64,000 bases of DNA from Methyloversatilis discipulorum (GTDB taxonomy: Bacteria > Pseudomonadota > Gammaproteobacteria > Burkholderiales > Rhodocyclaceae): the NCBI RefSeq assembly GCF_018780585.1, contig NZ_JADMJL010000035.1, positions 1 to 64,000 of the forward strand. The letters are read 5' to 3'. Below the pieces are notes generated by a model that saw only the letters and a list, made by a program, of their open reading frames with translations, was not told the origin of the DNA and did not search any database. Made by a program: the position numbers and the translations under genes. Position 1 is the first letter of the stretch, and every line of letters starts with the position of its first letter. Shown one piece after another: positions 57,324-64,000 of the stretch.

Positions 57324-57352
57324 AGCATATGCGCGATTGCGCATATCTGCAA
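57324..57352 (-). promoter_or_regulatory. Promoter of the soxR-sox operon
   Basis: On the minus strand TTGCAG (57352-57347) and TATGCT (57329-57324) are separated by exactly 17 bp. The spacer is filled by the palindrome at 57327-57346, as expected for an autoregulated repressor promoter. Confidence 0.65.
57327..57346. promoter_or_regulatory. Palindromic operator between soxR and fccA
   Basis: ATATGCGC-GATT-GCGCATAT: perfect 8-bp arms around a 4-bp centre. Size and AT-ended symmetry suit an ArsR-family dimer. It covers the soxR promoter spacer and lies 25 bp upstream of the candidate fccA -35 box. Confidence 0.75.
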
Positions 57353-57371
57353 GAAAAAATTTATCGATCTT

Positions 57372-57402
57372 TTGACTTGAGGGTGCGCGTTTTTTTGTCT
57401 AG
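57372..57402 (+). promoter_or_regulatory. Candidate fccAB promoter
   Basis: A good -35 box TTGACT at 57372-57377 is followed, about 19 bp on, by a weak -10 region (GTCTAG at 57397-57402), 83 bp before the fccA start. Confidence 0.4.
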
Positions 57403-57484
57403 CGTGTCGATAGTCCGCAACGAGCGCCTGCGCCAGAACGGACGCAATGGAACCCCAGTGCAGATACCGAGGAGGAAAAGAATC

Positions 57485-57805
57485 TTGAACAAGACATTGC
57501 CAGGGCTGACTCTGGCACTGCTGTCGCTGAGCGCGACGGCGGTGTACGCGGCGGATCCGAATCTCGGCCGCAATCTTGCGGCAACCTGTGCCAACTGCCA
57601 CGGCACCGACGGCAACAGCGTCGGTGGCATGGAAGTGCTGGCGGGCATGCCCAAGGGCAAGATGCTCAATTCGCTGAAGGCTTTCCGCAACGGCGAGAAG
57701 CCGGCAACCATCATGCACCAGATCTCGAAGGGCTATACCGAGGCTCAGCTCGAACTGATCGCAGACTATTTCTCGTCGCGCACGCCGACCGGAGGTGGCA
57801 AATGA
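57485..57805 (+). CDS. fccA: Monoheme cytochrome subunit of flavocytochrome c sulfide dehydrogenase
   Basis: A 106-residue exported cytochrome with signal peptide (1-23) and one heme, CANCH at 35-39 (ATCANCHGTDGNS); the axial Met is probably in VLAGMPKGK. The start is TTG at 57485, supported by GGAGGAAAAG upstream and by giving a normal signal peptide; the open frame reaches back to 57329 across the promoter. It overlaps fccB by 4 bp. Electrons from sulfide pass from FccB's FAD to this heme. Confidence 0.9.
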   Translation: MNKTLPGLTLALLSLSATAVYAADPNLGRNLAATCANCHGTDGNSVGGMEVLAGMPKGKMLNSLKAFRNGEKPATIMHQISKGYTEAQLELIADYFSSRTPTGGGK

Positions 57806-59073
57806 GCATCGGACGTCGCGGTTTCATACAGGGCACGCTGGGCGTGTCGGCCATGGCGGCGCTCTACGGTTGCGCCGGTGCCGGCAAGGGCAAGGGTCAC
57901 GTGGTGGTGGTCGGTGGCGGCTACGGCGGCGCCACTGCAGCCAAGTACATTTCGATGTGGAGCAATGGCGGCATCCGCGTGACGCTGGTCGAGCGCAACG
58001 CCGCCTTCGTTTCGTGCCCGATCTCCAATCTGGTGCTGGCTGGCGAGAAGCAGCTGTCGGACATCACGGTGGGCTACGAAGGTCTGGCCAAGTACGGCAT
58101 CAAGGTGGTGCAGGACGAAGTGACCGCGGTCGATGCCGACAAGCGCGTGGTCAAGCTCGCCAAGGGCGGCGACCTCGCTTACGACAGGCTGGTGCTGTCG
58201 CCGGGCGTGGACTTCATGTACGACGGGCTCCCCGGGCTGCAGTCGGCCGCAGCGCAGCAGGCCATCCTGCACGCCTGGAAGGCCGGTCCGCAGACGGTGG
58301 CGCTGCGCAAGCAGCTCGAAGCGATGCCGGATGGTGGCGTGTTCGCGATGACCATTCCGAAGGCGCCCTATCGCTGCCCGCCCGGACCGTACGAGCGAGC
58401 CTGCATGGTGGCGCACTACTTCAAGACGAAGAAGCCGAAGTCCAAGGTGCTGGTGCTCGATGCCAACGAGGAGATCGTGTCGAAGAAGGGCCTGTTCCTG
58501 AAGGCCTGGGCCGACAACTACAAGGACATCATCGAGTACCGCCCGCAGAGCGAGCTGCGCGACGTCGATGCCGGCAACCGTACGGCCATCCTCGAGTTCG
58601 ATCAGGTGAAGGCGGACGTGCTCAACGTGGTGCCGCCGCAGCGCGCCGGCGACATCGCCGCGAAATCGGGGCTGAAGCTGATCAACAACCGCTGGGTGGA
58701 CATCAACTGGCTGACGATGGAATCGACCAGCACGCCGAACATCCACGTGCTCGGCGACGCCATCTTCCCGGCGCCGACCATGCCGAAGTCGGGCCATATG
58801 GCGAACCAGCACGCGAAGCTGGCTGCCGCCGCCATCGTGAACCTGATGGCCGGTCAGCCGCCGTCGGACTCGCCACTGGTGATGAACACCTGCTACAGCT
58901 TCGTCGATGCGACCAACGTCGTACACGTGGCGTCGGTGCACGCCTACGACCCGGCCACCAAGCAGGTGCAGCCGGTCAAGGGCGCCGGCGGCCTGTCCGC
59001 GGGCCCGACCGAGATGGAAGGCAAGTTCGCGCTGGCCTGGGCGAAGAACATCTGGGCCGACATGCTGGTCTGA
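57802..59073 (+). CDS. fccB: Flavoprotein subunit of sulfide dehydrogenase (FccB/SoxF)
   Basis: A 423-residue periplasmic flavoprotein. Tat signal (GRRGFIQGTLGVSAMAA), FAD-binding VVVVGGGYGGATAAKY, and the two redox cysteines expected for the family, in YRCPPGPYERA and MNTCYSFVD. GDAIFPAPTMPKSG is the second FAD contact. It oxidises sulfide (or polysulfide) and passes electrons to FccA. A strong terminator follows. Confidence 0.94.
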   Translation: MSIGRRGFIQGTLGVSAMAALYGCAGAGKGKGHVVVVGGGYGGATAAKYISMWSNGGIRVTLVERNAAFVSCPISNLVLAGEKQLSDITVGYEGLAKYGIKVVQDEVTAVDADKRVVKLAKGGDLAYDRLVLSPGVDFMYDGLPGLQSAAAQQAILHAWKAGPQTVALRKQLEAMPDGGVFAMTIPKAPYRCPPGPYERACMVAHYFKTKKPKSKVLVLDANEEIVSKKGLFLKAWADNYKDIIEYRPQSELRDVDAGNRTAILEFDQVKADVLNVVPPQRAGDIAAKSGLKLINNRWVDINWLTMESTSTPNIHVLGDAIFPAPTMPKSGHMANQHAKLAAAAIVNLMAGQPPSDSPLVMNTCYSFVDATNVVHVASVHAYDPATKQVQPVKGAGGLSAGPTEMEGKFALAWAKNIWADMLV

Positions 59074-59093
59074 TTGCGCCGTCTTTTCCGCCC

Positions 59094-59130
59094 AGGGCGG
59101 CTCTCCGACAAGGGGAGCCGCCCTTTTTTC
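59094..59130 (+). terminator. Terminator after fccAB
   Basis: GGGCGGCTCTCC and GGGGAGCCGCCC arms are followed by TTTTTTC, 21 bp after the fccB stop. The OmpW-type gene that follows therefore probably has its own promoter. Confidence 0.92.
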
Positions 59131-59320
59131 ATGTCTGCGCGTCGGCCCCGACCCCGCTATTGACCGGGTAGAAACCCTCGATACCGGCCGTGCTCGTCCG
59201 GATTTTCCCCGCCCTCCTCGCCGCGTAGAACTGTCGCTGTCATGCGATGCGCCCGCAACGGTGCACGCACGACGGACAACAAGGCAGTCATGCCCACAAC
59301 AAGGACAAGGAGGAAGAAGG

Positions 59321-59917
59321 ATGAGCCGTGTACTCAAGCGGACGGTGACGGTATTCGCACTTGCGCTGCCGGTGGCGGTGCAGGCGGCGGCAGGTGACTG
59401 GGAGCTCAGTCTGGGACTGATGTCGGTCAACGCGGACATGGATTCACCGGTGCTGGGCGTCGACGCATCGGACCGGGTGACGCCGGTGATCAACGCAAGC
59501 TATTTCCTGACCCGTCAGATCGCGCTGAATACCGCGGCCGGCATTGCGCGTCACCGCTTCAGCCTCGGCGGTGCCACGCTGGGCCGGGCTTCGATGGCGC
59601 CGCTGAACCTGGTGGCGCAATGGCATTTCCTGCCTGAAGGGCGCTTCCGTCCCTATGTCGGCGTCGGCGTCCACCACACGCTGTTCTTCGACCAGGAAGG
59701 ACCGGTCTTCGACCAGCTCGCCCGCTTCAAGTCCGATACCGGTCTCGTGCTGCAGGCAGGTGTCAGCTGGTCGGTGTCGGAGCGCTGGTTCATCAACCTG
59801 GACTACAAGAAGTTCTACCTCGAGACCGACGTGCGCTTCTCCGGAGCGCCCGCCCGTGTGGAACGCATCGGTCTGGATCCCGACGTGTTCAGCCTTGCAT
59901 TCGGCATGCGCTTCTGA
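59321..59917 (+). CDS. OmpW-family outer membrane beta-barrel protein
   Basis: A 198-residue protein with a signal peptide (1-23) and alternating beta strands ending in a C-terminal Phe (FSLAFGMRF). GRFRPYVGVGVHHTLFF and INLDYKKFYLETDV match OmpW-type barrels, small channels for hydrophobic compounds. An ideal ribosome site (AAGGAGG) precedes the ATG. Placed between sulfide genes it may help sulfur compounds cross the outer membrane, which is only a guess. Confidence 0.85.
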   Translation: MSRVLKRTVTVFALALPVAVQAAAGDWELSLGLMSVNADMDSPVLGVDASDRVTPVINASYFLTRQIALNTAAGIARHRFSLGGATLGRASMAPLNLVAQWHFLPEGRFRPYVGVGVHHTLFFDQEGPVFDQLARFKSDTGLVLQAGVSWSVSERWFINLDYKKFYLETDVRFSGAPARVERIGLDPDVFSLAFGMRF

Positions 59918-59932
59918 GCGGCGACGGTGGCC

Positions 59933-60190
59933 ATGCAGGATGACCCTCCAGTGCCTGGTGGCGTGGCCGTCGTCGTCGATGCGCGCGGCAGCCATTGCCC
60001 GGGCGCGCTGATGGAACTGATCGTGGCGCTCAAGCACGCGCGGCGCGGAGAGTTCCTGCTGGTGCTGGCAGACGACCCCGGTTCGGCTCGGGAGATTCCC
60101 GAGTGGCTGGCCAAGGTGGGTCAGCGTCACGTGTCCACCCGCAGCGAGCAGGGGGTTCTGCACATCATGGTCGAGAAGACGCGTGGCTAG
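59933..60190 (+). CDS. TusA-like sulfur-carrier protein
   Basis: An 85-residue protein with the TusA signature: VDARGSHCPGALMEL, Cys at position 22 as the sulfur carrier, followed by the DDPGSAREIPEWLAKVG half that resembles the second part of the family. TusA-like proteins pass persulfide sulfur in the cytoplasm. It precedes the SQR-like gene by 24 bp. GTG at 59927 is an alternative start. Confidence 0.83.
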   Translation: MQDDPPVPGGVAVVVDARGSHCPGALMELIVALKHARRGEFLLVLADDPGSAREIPEWLAKVGQRHVSTRSEQGVLHIMVEKTRG

Positions 60191-60214
60191 GCCCATGCCG
60201 GAGGAGCGGACATC

Positions 60215-61348
60215 ATGCGCATCATGATCGTCGGCGCCGGTATCGGTGGCACGATACTGGCCAACAGGCTGGCAAGGCTGCTGGCGCCGGAGCTGCAGCG
60301 CGGCGAGGTGGATGTGGTGGTGCTCTCCGCGTCTCCAAGACATCTCTACCAGCCCGGCCTGCTGCATCTCGCACTCGGACAGACCACGGTGGATGCCTTG
60401 TATCGCGACCAGCGCACGCTGCTCGATCCGCGCATCGCGCTGCTGATCGACGAAGTGGTCGCCTTTGCGCCGGACTCGAAGCAGGTGCGCGGAGCCAGCG
60501 GCAATGCCTACAGCTATGACTGGCTGGTCATCGCCACCGGCTCGCGGGTGACGCCGGAAGAGGTGCCGGGCCTGGCCGAAAATGCGCACGGCTTCTACAC
60601 CGAGGCGGCGGCACTCAGGCTGGCACAGGCACTGCAGGCGTTCGACGGTGGCCGCGTCGTCGTCACCACCGGCGTCCCACACAAGTGCCCGATGGCACCG
60701 CTGGAACTGACCTTCCTGCTGCAGGACCTGTTCGTGCGCCGGGGTATCGCGCCGCGGGTCGATCTGCTCTACACCTATCCGATCGGCCGCCTGCATTCGA
60801 TCGAGGCGGTGGCCGAGTGGGCGCGCATCGAGTTCGCCCGCCGCGGCATACGCAGCGCGACCTACTTCAACATCGCAGCGGTCGATGGTGCCACGCGCAC
60901 GGTGCACAGCGAGGAGGGGCTGAGCGTCGATTACGATCTGCTGATCGCCATTCCGCCGCACCGTGGCGCGGATGCGATCGAACGCAGCGGTCTGGGGCCG
61001 CGCGGCTGGGTGCCGACGCATCGACGGCTGCTCACCATGCAGGGGCGCGACGACGTGTTCGTGCTCGGCGACACCACCAATCTGCCGGTGAGCAAGGCGG
61101 GTTCGACGGCCCGTTTCCAGGCCGAGGTGATCGCCGCGAACCTGGCCTCCCGCGTACGCGGCGGCGGCGACACCCATGGCTATGACGGCAAGGTGTTGTG
61201 CTTCATCGAAACCAGCCGTGACCGCGCCACCTACGCCGCCTTCAACTACGCCGAACCGCCGCGCCCGCACGCGCCCAGCCGCGCGATGCACATGGCGAAG
61301 ACCTTCTATCACCGTCTCTACTGGTCGTCGCTGAGAGGTTTTCCGTGA
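60215..61348 (+). CDS. Sulfide:quinone oxidoreductase-like flavoprotein
   Basis: A 377-residue two-dinucleotide-fold flavoprotein. It opens with IVGAGIGGTILANRLA. The redox cysteine C158 is in GVPHKCPMAPLE, and C329 in VLCFIETSRD could complete the pair. GDTTNLPVSKAGSTA is the FAD contact near the end. It has no signal peptide; SQRs are membrane-attached on the cytoplasmic or periplasmic side and reduce quinone. It differs from FccB in having no Tat signal. Overlaps the next gene by 4 bp. Confidence 0.87.
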   Translation: MRIMIVGAGIGGTILANRLARLLAPELQRGEVDVVVLSASPRHLYQPGLLHLALGQTTVDALYRDQRTLLDPRIALLIDEVVAFAPDSKQVRGASGNAYSYDWLVIATGSRVTPEEVPGLAENAHGFYTEAAALRLAQALQAFDGGRVVVTTGVPHKCPMAPLELTFLLQDLFVRRGIAPRVDLLYTYPIGRLHSIEAVAEWARIEFARRGIRSATYFNIAAVDGATRTVHSEEGLSVDYDLLIAIPPHRGADAIERSGLGPRGWVPTHRRLLTMQGRDDVFVLGDTTNLPVSKAGSTARFQAEVIAANLASRVRGGGDTHGYDGKVLCFIETSRDRATYAAFNYAEPPRPHAPSRAMHMAKTFYHRLYWSSLRGFP

Positions 61349-61887
61349 CGGCCCGCGCAGAGGACTGGCGTGCGCTGGAGGACTGGTGCGAACGCGCCGG
61401 ACTGACCGAGGCGCCGTGCGTGCTGGCGGATATGGCGCGGAGCGGCGCGCTCGACCGCCTGGCCGCCGACGCGATCCGCGCCTGGAAACTGCATGAGGCC
61501 CGGCGCAGCGGTGACGGCGCGCCGGCCGCAGCGGAGACGGACGGTCTGCAGCGGGTGTTCGAACTGATTGAGGATGGCTTTACCCCCGACATGGTGTCCG
61601 ACGCTGCGGATCTCGCCGGCGGTGCGCTGCGCCTGCTGCGTCTGCTGAACAGTCCGGGCGTGGCCCGTCTGCTCGATCGTCTTGAGCGCGCGGCATCGCG
61701 CGACGACGGGCTGGAGCGCTCTGCGCTGCTGACGCTGCTCCAGGCCCTGAACGACGGGTCGGCGCGCGCCGCCGGCACTGCGTCCTCCGGTGGAGCGGCT
61801 TCGCTGTTCCGGCTGCTGATGCGACCGGACACTCAGGATGCGCTGCACTGGCTGGCCGCGGTGGCGCGCGGTGCGCGCGGCGGCTGA
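61345..61887 (+). CDS. Helical hypothetical protein coupled to the SQR-like gene
   Basis: A 180-residue protein, all helical by appearance, with a short Ala-rich linker near 135-150. It resembles DUF1641-type proteins that accompany SQR or formate-dehydrogenase-like flavoproteins (ALRLLRLLNSPGVARLLDRLE), though I am not sure of the family. The 4-bp overlap with the SQR-like gene indicates joint translation and perhaps a complex. Confidence 0.65.
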   Translation: MTARAEDWRALEDWCERAGLTEAPCVLADMARSGALDRLAADAIRAWKLHEARRSGDGAPAAAETDGLQRVFELIEDGFTPDMVSDAADLAGGALRLLRLLNSPGVARLLDRLERAASRDDGLERSALLTLLQALNDGSARAAGTASSGGAASLFRLLMRPDTQDALHWLAAVARGARGG

Positions 61888-61889
61888 AC

Positions 61890-62495
61890 TCAGCGCCCGC
61901 CGAGACCGAGCGCGGCTTCGGCGTAAGACCGGAACTGCGCCAGCGCCCGCGCGATCGCGACGGCGGGGTCGCGGACGCGGCCCATGACCAGCGCGCCCTC
62001 GATCACCACGAGCAGGTGCTCGGCCAGATCTTCGGCACGCACCGGAGGTGGCGTGTCCAGCAGCGCGATGATCTGCGCGAACTGCGCGCGGGCGCCCTCC
62101 ATCCAGCGTTCCAGCGCGGCGGCGCAGGCCCGCCGCAGCGGAGAGGACGGATCAGACGACTCGTAGGCGAGGATGGCGAACAGGCAGCCTTCGCGAAAGC
62201 GCGCGTCTTCGCCGTACATGTCGCCGAGCAGGTCGAGGTAGGCGTGCAGCTGGCTGCGTGCGCTGCGCTTGCGCAGCGGCAGATGGGCCTGCATGCGCAG
62301 CCGACCCTCCTGTTCGAAATGGTCGAGCAGGGCCAGGCCGAACCCTTCCTTGTCGCTGAAGTGATGGAAGAAGGCGCCCTTCGTCATCTGCGACAGCGTG
62401 CAGATCTCATCCACCGACGTCGCCGAGAAGCCCTTGCGCATGACAAGGTCGCGAGCAGTGTCGAGCAGTTCGTTCTTGCGGGAAGGGCGGCTCAT
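61890..62495 (-). CDS. TetR-family transcriptional regulator
   Basis: A 201-residue regulator. The N-terminal helix-turn-helix is standard (RDLVMRKGFSATSVDEICTLSQMTKGAFFHHFSDKEG-type region, about 12-52). The C-terminal ligand domain is of the common 150-residue kind (REGCLFAILAYESSD). It is convergent with the SQR-linked gene, 2 bp away. Ligand unknown. Confidence 0.9.
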   Translation of the reverse strand: MSRPSRKNELLDTARDLVMRKGFSATSVDEICTLSQMTKGAFFHHFSDKEGFGLALLDHFEQEGRLRMQAHLPLRKRSARSQLHAYLDLLGDMYGEDARFREGCLFAILAYESSDPSSPLRRACAAALERWMEGARAQFAQIIALLDTPPPVRAEDLAEHLLVVIEGALVMGRVRDPAVAIARALAQFRSYAEAALGLGGR

Positions 62496-62592
62496 GCTGG
62501 CGGCGCGGACGGAGTGGACAACCGCTTTCTAGCACGAGGCGCGACTGCGTGGCGGGGTCGGTCGCACGACAGATGCCGCGGTGAAAACAGGG

Positions 62593-62624
62593 GCGTGCGC
62601 CATCGGAGGCGATATGGCGCACGC
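62593..62624. repeat. Perfect 11-bp hairpin upstream of tetR
   Basis: GCGTGCGCCAT (62593-62603) and ATGGCGCACGC (62614-62624) pair perfectly around a 10-bp centre. It lies between the TetR gene start and the end of the response-regulator gene, both on the minus strand, and could be the TetR operator or a terminator without T run. Confidence 0.6.
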
Positions 62625-62792
62625 GCCGCGGAAGTTTCCCCTTCTTCCCGGTCGAGATGCGACACCACGCGGGGGCTGCGCGGTGCGCGATGCGGTGCGG
62701 TCGACCGGCAGGTGCGGGCACGCACCGGAGCCGCGACTCTTGTGCCCACGACCGGCGCGGAGGGCCGGGCGCTCGGTCGCGGGATGTCGCCA

Positions 62793-63515
62793 CTATGGCC
62801 GAGCGGCACGGGAGGCGGAAATCCGGTCGATTCCCTGTTCCGCCAAGGGGTTTCCCGCGCGGCCGTGCGGCATGCTCGTGCCGGTGCCGATCCAGCCGGA
62901 GTCCGGCGACTGGATGCACAGCGACTGCTTCACCAGTTCGGTCAGCGAGCGCGCAGCCATCTTTTCCATCACGTGCGCGCGGTGCGCCTCCACCGTCTTG
63001 CTCGACAGGCCGAGCACCTGCGCGATCACCTTGTTCGGCCGGCCCTCGACCACCAGATCCATCACCTCGCGCTCGCGTGGCGTCAGGCTGGCGTAGCGGT
63101 CGAGCAGCGCTGCGCGGGCGCTGCGGCAACGGCGCGTTTCACTGTTGAGCCCGATCGCCTGCTGTACGCGGTCGAGCAGGGTCTGGTCGTCGAAGGGCTT
63201 CTCCAGGAAGTCGAAAGCGCCGGCCTTGATCGCCTTCACCGCGTTGGCCACGCCACCGTGACCGGTGATGAAGATGACCGGCAGTCCGACATCGCGATCG
63301 CGCAGCCGCTGCTGCAGCTCGAGGCCACTCATGCCAGGCATGCGTACATCGAGCACCAGACAGCCCCACGGATCGGCGTCCATCGCGGCGATGAAGTCGA
63401 GCGCGTTGCGGTAGGTCCGGACGCGGAGCCCGATGGACTCCAGCAACCAGGACAGCGACGACGACACCGCGTCGTCGTCGTCAACCACGTAGACCGTCGG
63501 TTCCGTTCCGTCCAT
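62793..63515 (-). CDS. FixJ/NarL-type response regulator
   Basis: A 240-residue regulator. The receiver (about 5-125) has VDDDDAV, phosphoacceptor in CLVLDVRMPGMSG, FITGHG and EKPF; a LuxR-type helix-turn-helix follows (LTPREREVMDLVVEG; SSKTVEAHRAHVMEKM). GGGGGAG precedes the start. The last 40 residues (CIQSPDSGWIGTG and on) are longer than usual. It overlaps the sensor kinase gene by 35 bp, its obvious partner. Confidence 0.92.
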   Translation of the reverse strand: MDGTEPTVYVVDDDDAVSSSLSWLLESIGLRVRTYRNALDFIAAMDADPWGCLVLDVRMPGMSGLELQQRLRDRDVGLPVIFITGHGGVANAVKAIKAGAFDFLEKPFDDQTLLDRVQQAIGLNSETRRCRSARAALLDRYASLTPREREVMDLVVEGRPNKVIAQVLGLSSKTVEAHRAHVMEKMAARSLTELVKQSLCIQSPDSGWIGTGTSMPHGRAGNPLAEQGIDRISASRAARP

Positions 63516-64000
63516 GCAGTGTCTCCCCCGTTTGCAGCGTGAACCGGAAGGTCGCGCCGTCGTTGTCGTTCTTTGCGAGCCAGAGTTGTCCGCCGTGTGC
63601 TTCGATGATGGAGCGGCTGATCGGCAGACCCATGCCCATGCCTTCGTCCTTGCTGGTGAAGAAGGGCTGGAAGATGCGCGACGGGTCGGCGCCGTCGATG
63701 CCGGGCCCGGAGTCGGCGATGTCCACGAAGGCGTAGCCGTCGTGTCCGTGCCCGGTGGATACGCGGATCTCACGGCAAGGGGATGCGGCGGTCGTCATCG
63801 CCTCGATCGCGTTGCGCATCAGGTTCAGCAGCACCTGCTCCACCTCGATGCGCGATCCGCGCGCCGGCGGCAGGTCGGCGGCCGGCGAGAACAGGATGCT
63901 CACGCCGTGCGCGCGCGCTTCCGAGCCGATCAGCGCGCTGGTGGCCTGCACGATGTCGTTGAGGTCGAGCGCAGTGAGCGCCGGTTCACGCTTGCCGAGG
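63481..64000 (-). CDS. Sensor histidine kinase, C-terminal part (cut by window edge)
   Basis: The visible part is the ATPase domain of a FixL-type histidine kinase: QVLLNLMRNAIEAM (N box), DSGPGID (G1), FFTSKDEGMGMGLPIS (F and G2). The frame continues beyond 64000, so the sensor and dimerisation domains are not seen. It precedes and overlaps the response regulator gene. Confidence 0.9.
   Translation of the reverse strand, partial: LGKREPALTALDLNDIVQATSALIGSEARAHGVSILFSPAADLPPARGSRIEVEQVLLNLMRNAIEAMTTAASPCREIRVSTGHGHDGYAFVDIADSGPGIDGADPSRIFQPFFTSKDEGMGMGLPISRSIIEAHGGQLWLAKNDNDGATFRFTLQTGETLHGRNGTDGLRG

Noticed and set aside
59129..59320. TTGACC near 59159 as a promoter for the OmpW-type gene
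   Set aside because: No matching -10 box at 16-18 bp; noted only because the fccAB terminator implies that some promoter must lie here.

Overview
The window is high-GC, densely coded DNA. It most resembles a free-living betaproteobacterium, possibly Rhodocyclales and Methyloversatilis-like. The basis is the polA / DUF2782 / thrB / BPSS1780 / nadD-rsfS-rlmH-maf-rng order, the AhcY-type SAH riboswitch, abundant c-di-GMP signalling genes and a complete Sox system. The genus is an inference; no rRNA is present. Most long frames opposite the genes are GC-driven shadows.

Layout. 1-350: a REP-like repeat and a terminator. 347-1216: a membrane-anchored cytochrome c5-type protein and tRNA-Arg(CCG). 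1312-9313: three genes on the minus strand joined by 4-bp overlaps, a giant hybrid histidine kinase with eight PAS domains, a receiver-EAL phosphodiesterase and a double receiver. 9579-11588: a Cache-PAS-GGDEF diguanylate cyclase. 11645-19309: the most remarkable region, a minus-strand run of acyltransferase, tyrosine ammonia-lyase, p-coumarate-activating enzyme, photoactive yellow protein (PYP), a PAS-PAS-GGDEF cyclase and a PAS-GGDEF-EAL protein. It looks like a self-contained blue-light receptor with its own chromophore pathway, wired to c-di-GMP making and breaking. 19347-36688: housekeeping genes (PNPOx-like, polA, a LOG-family protein, thrB, nadD, rsfS, rlmH, maf, rng), then a heme-binding HAMP protein, a Ser/Thr kinase, a C13 peptidase, and ahcY behind an SAH riboswitch. 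36776-48339: alpha-carbonic anhydrase, thiC behind a TPP riboswitch, a REP pair, proC, yggT, two unknown genes, acyP, metG, apbC with an IscR-like box, and a small cytochrome c.

48332-61887 is a sulfur-oxidation island. A divergent control region at 57298-57484 separates a minus-strand operon (ArsR/SoxR-like repressor, soxC-D-Y-Z-A-X-B, a SoxH-like hydrolase, a thioredoxin-fold protein, a methyltransferase) from plus-strand fccA-fccB, followed by an OmpW-like porin, a TusA-like protein, an SQR-like flavoprotein and a small unknown protein. SoxXA would load thiosulfate on SoxYZ, SoxB would release sulfate, and SoxCD would oxidise the sulfane sulfur; FccAB and the SQR-like enzyme would handle sulfide. 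The window ends with a TetR regulator and a FixJ/FixL-type two-component pair, the kinase being cut by the window edge.
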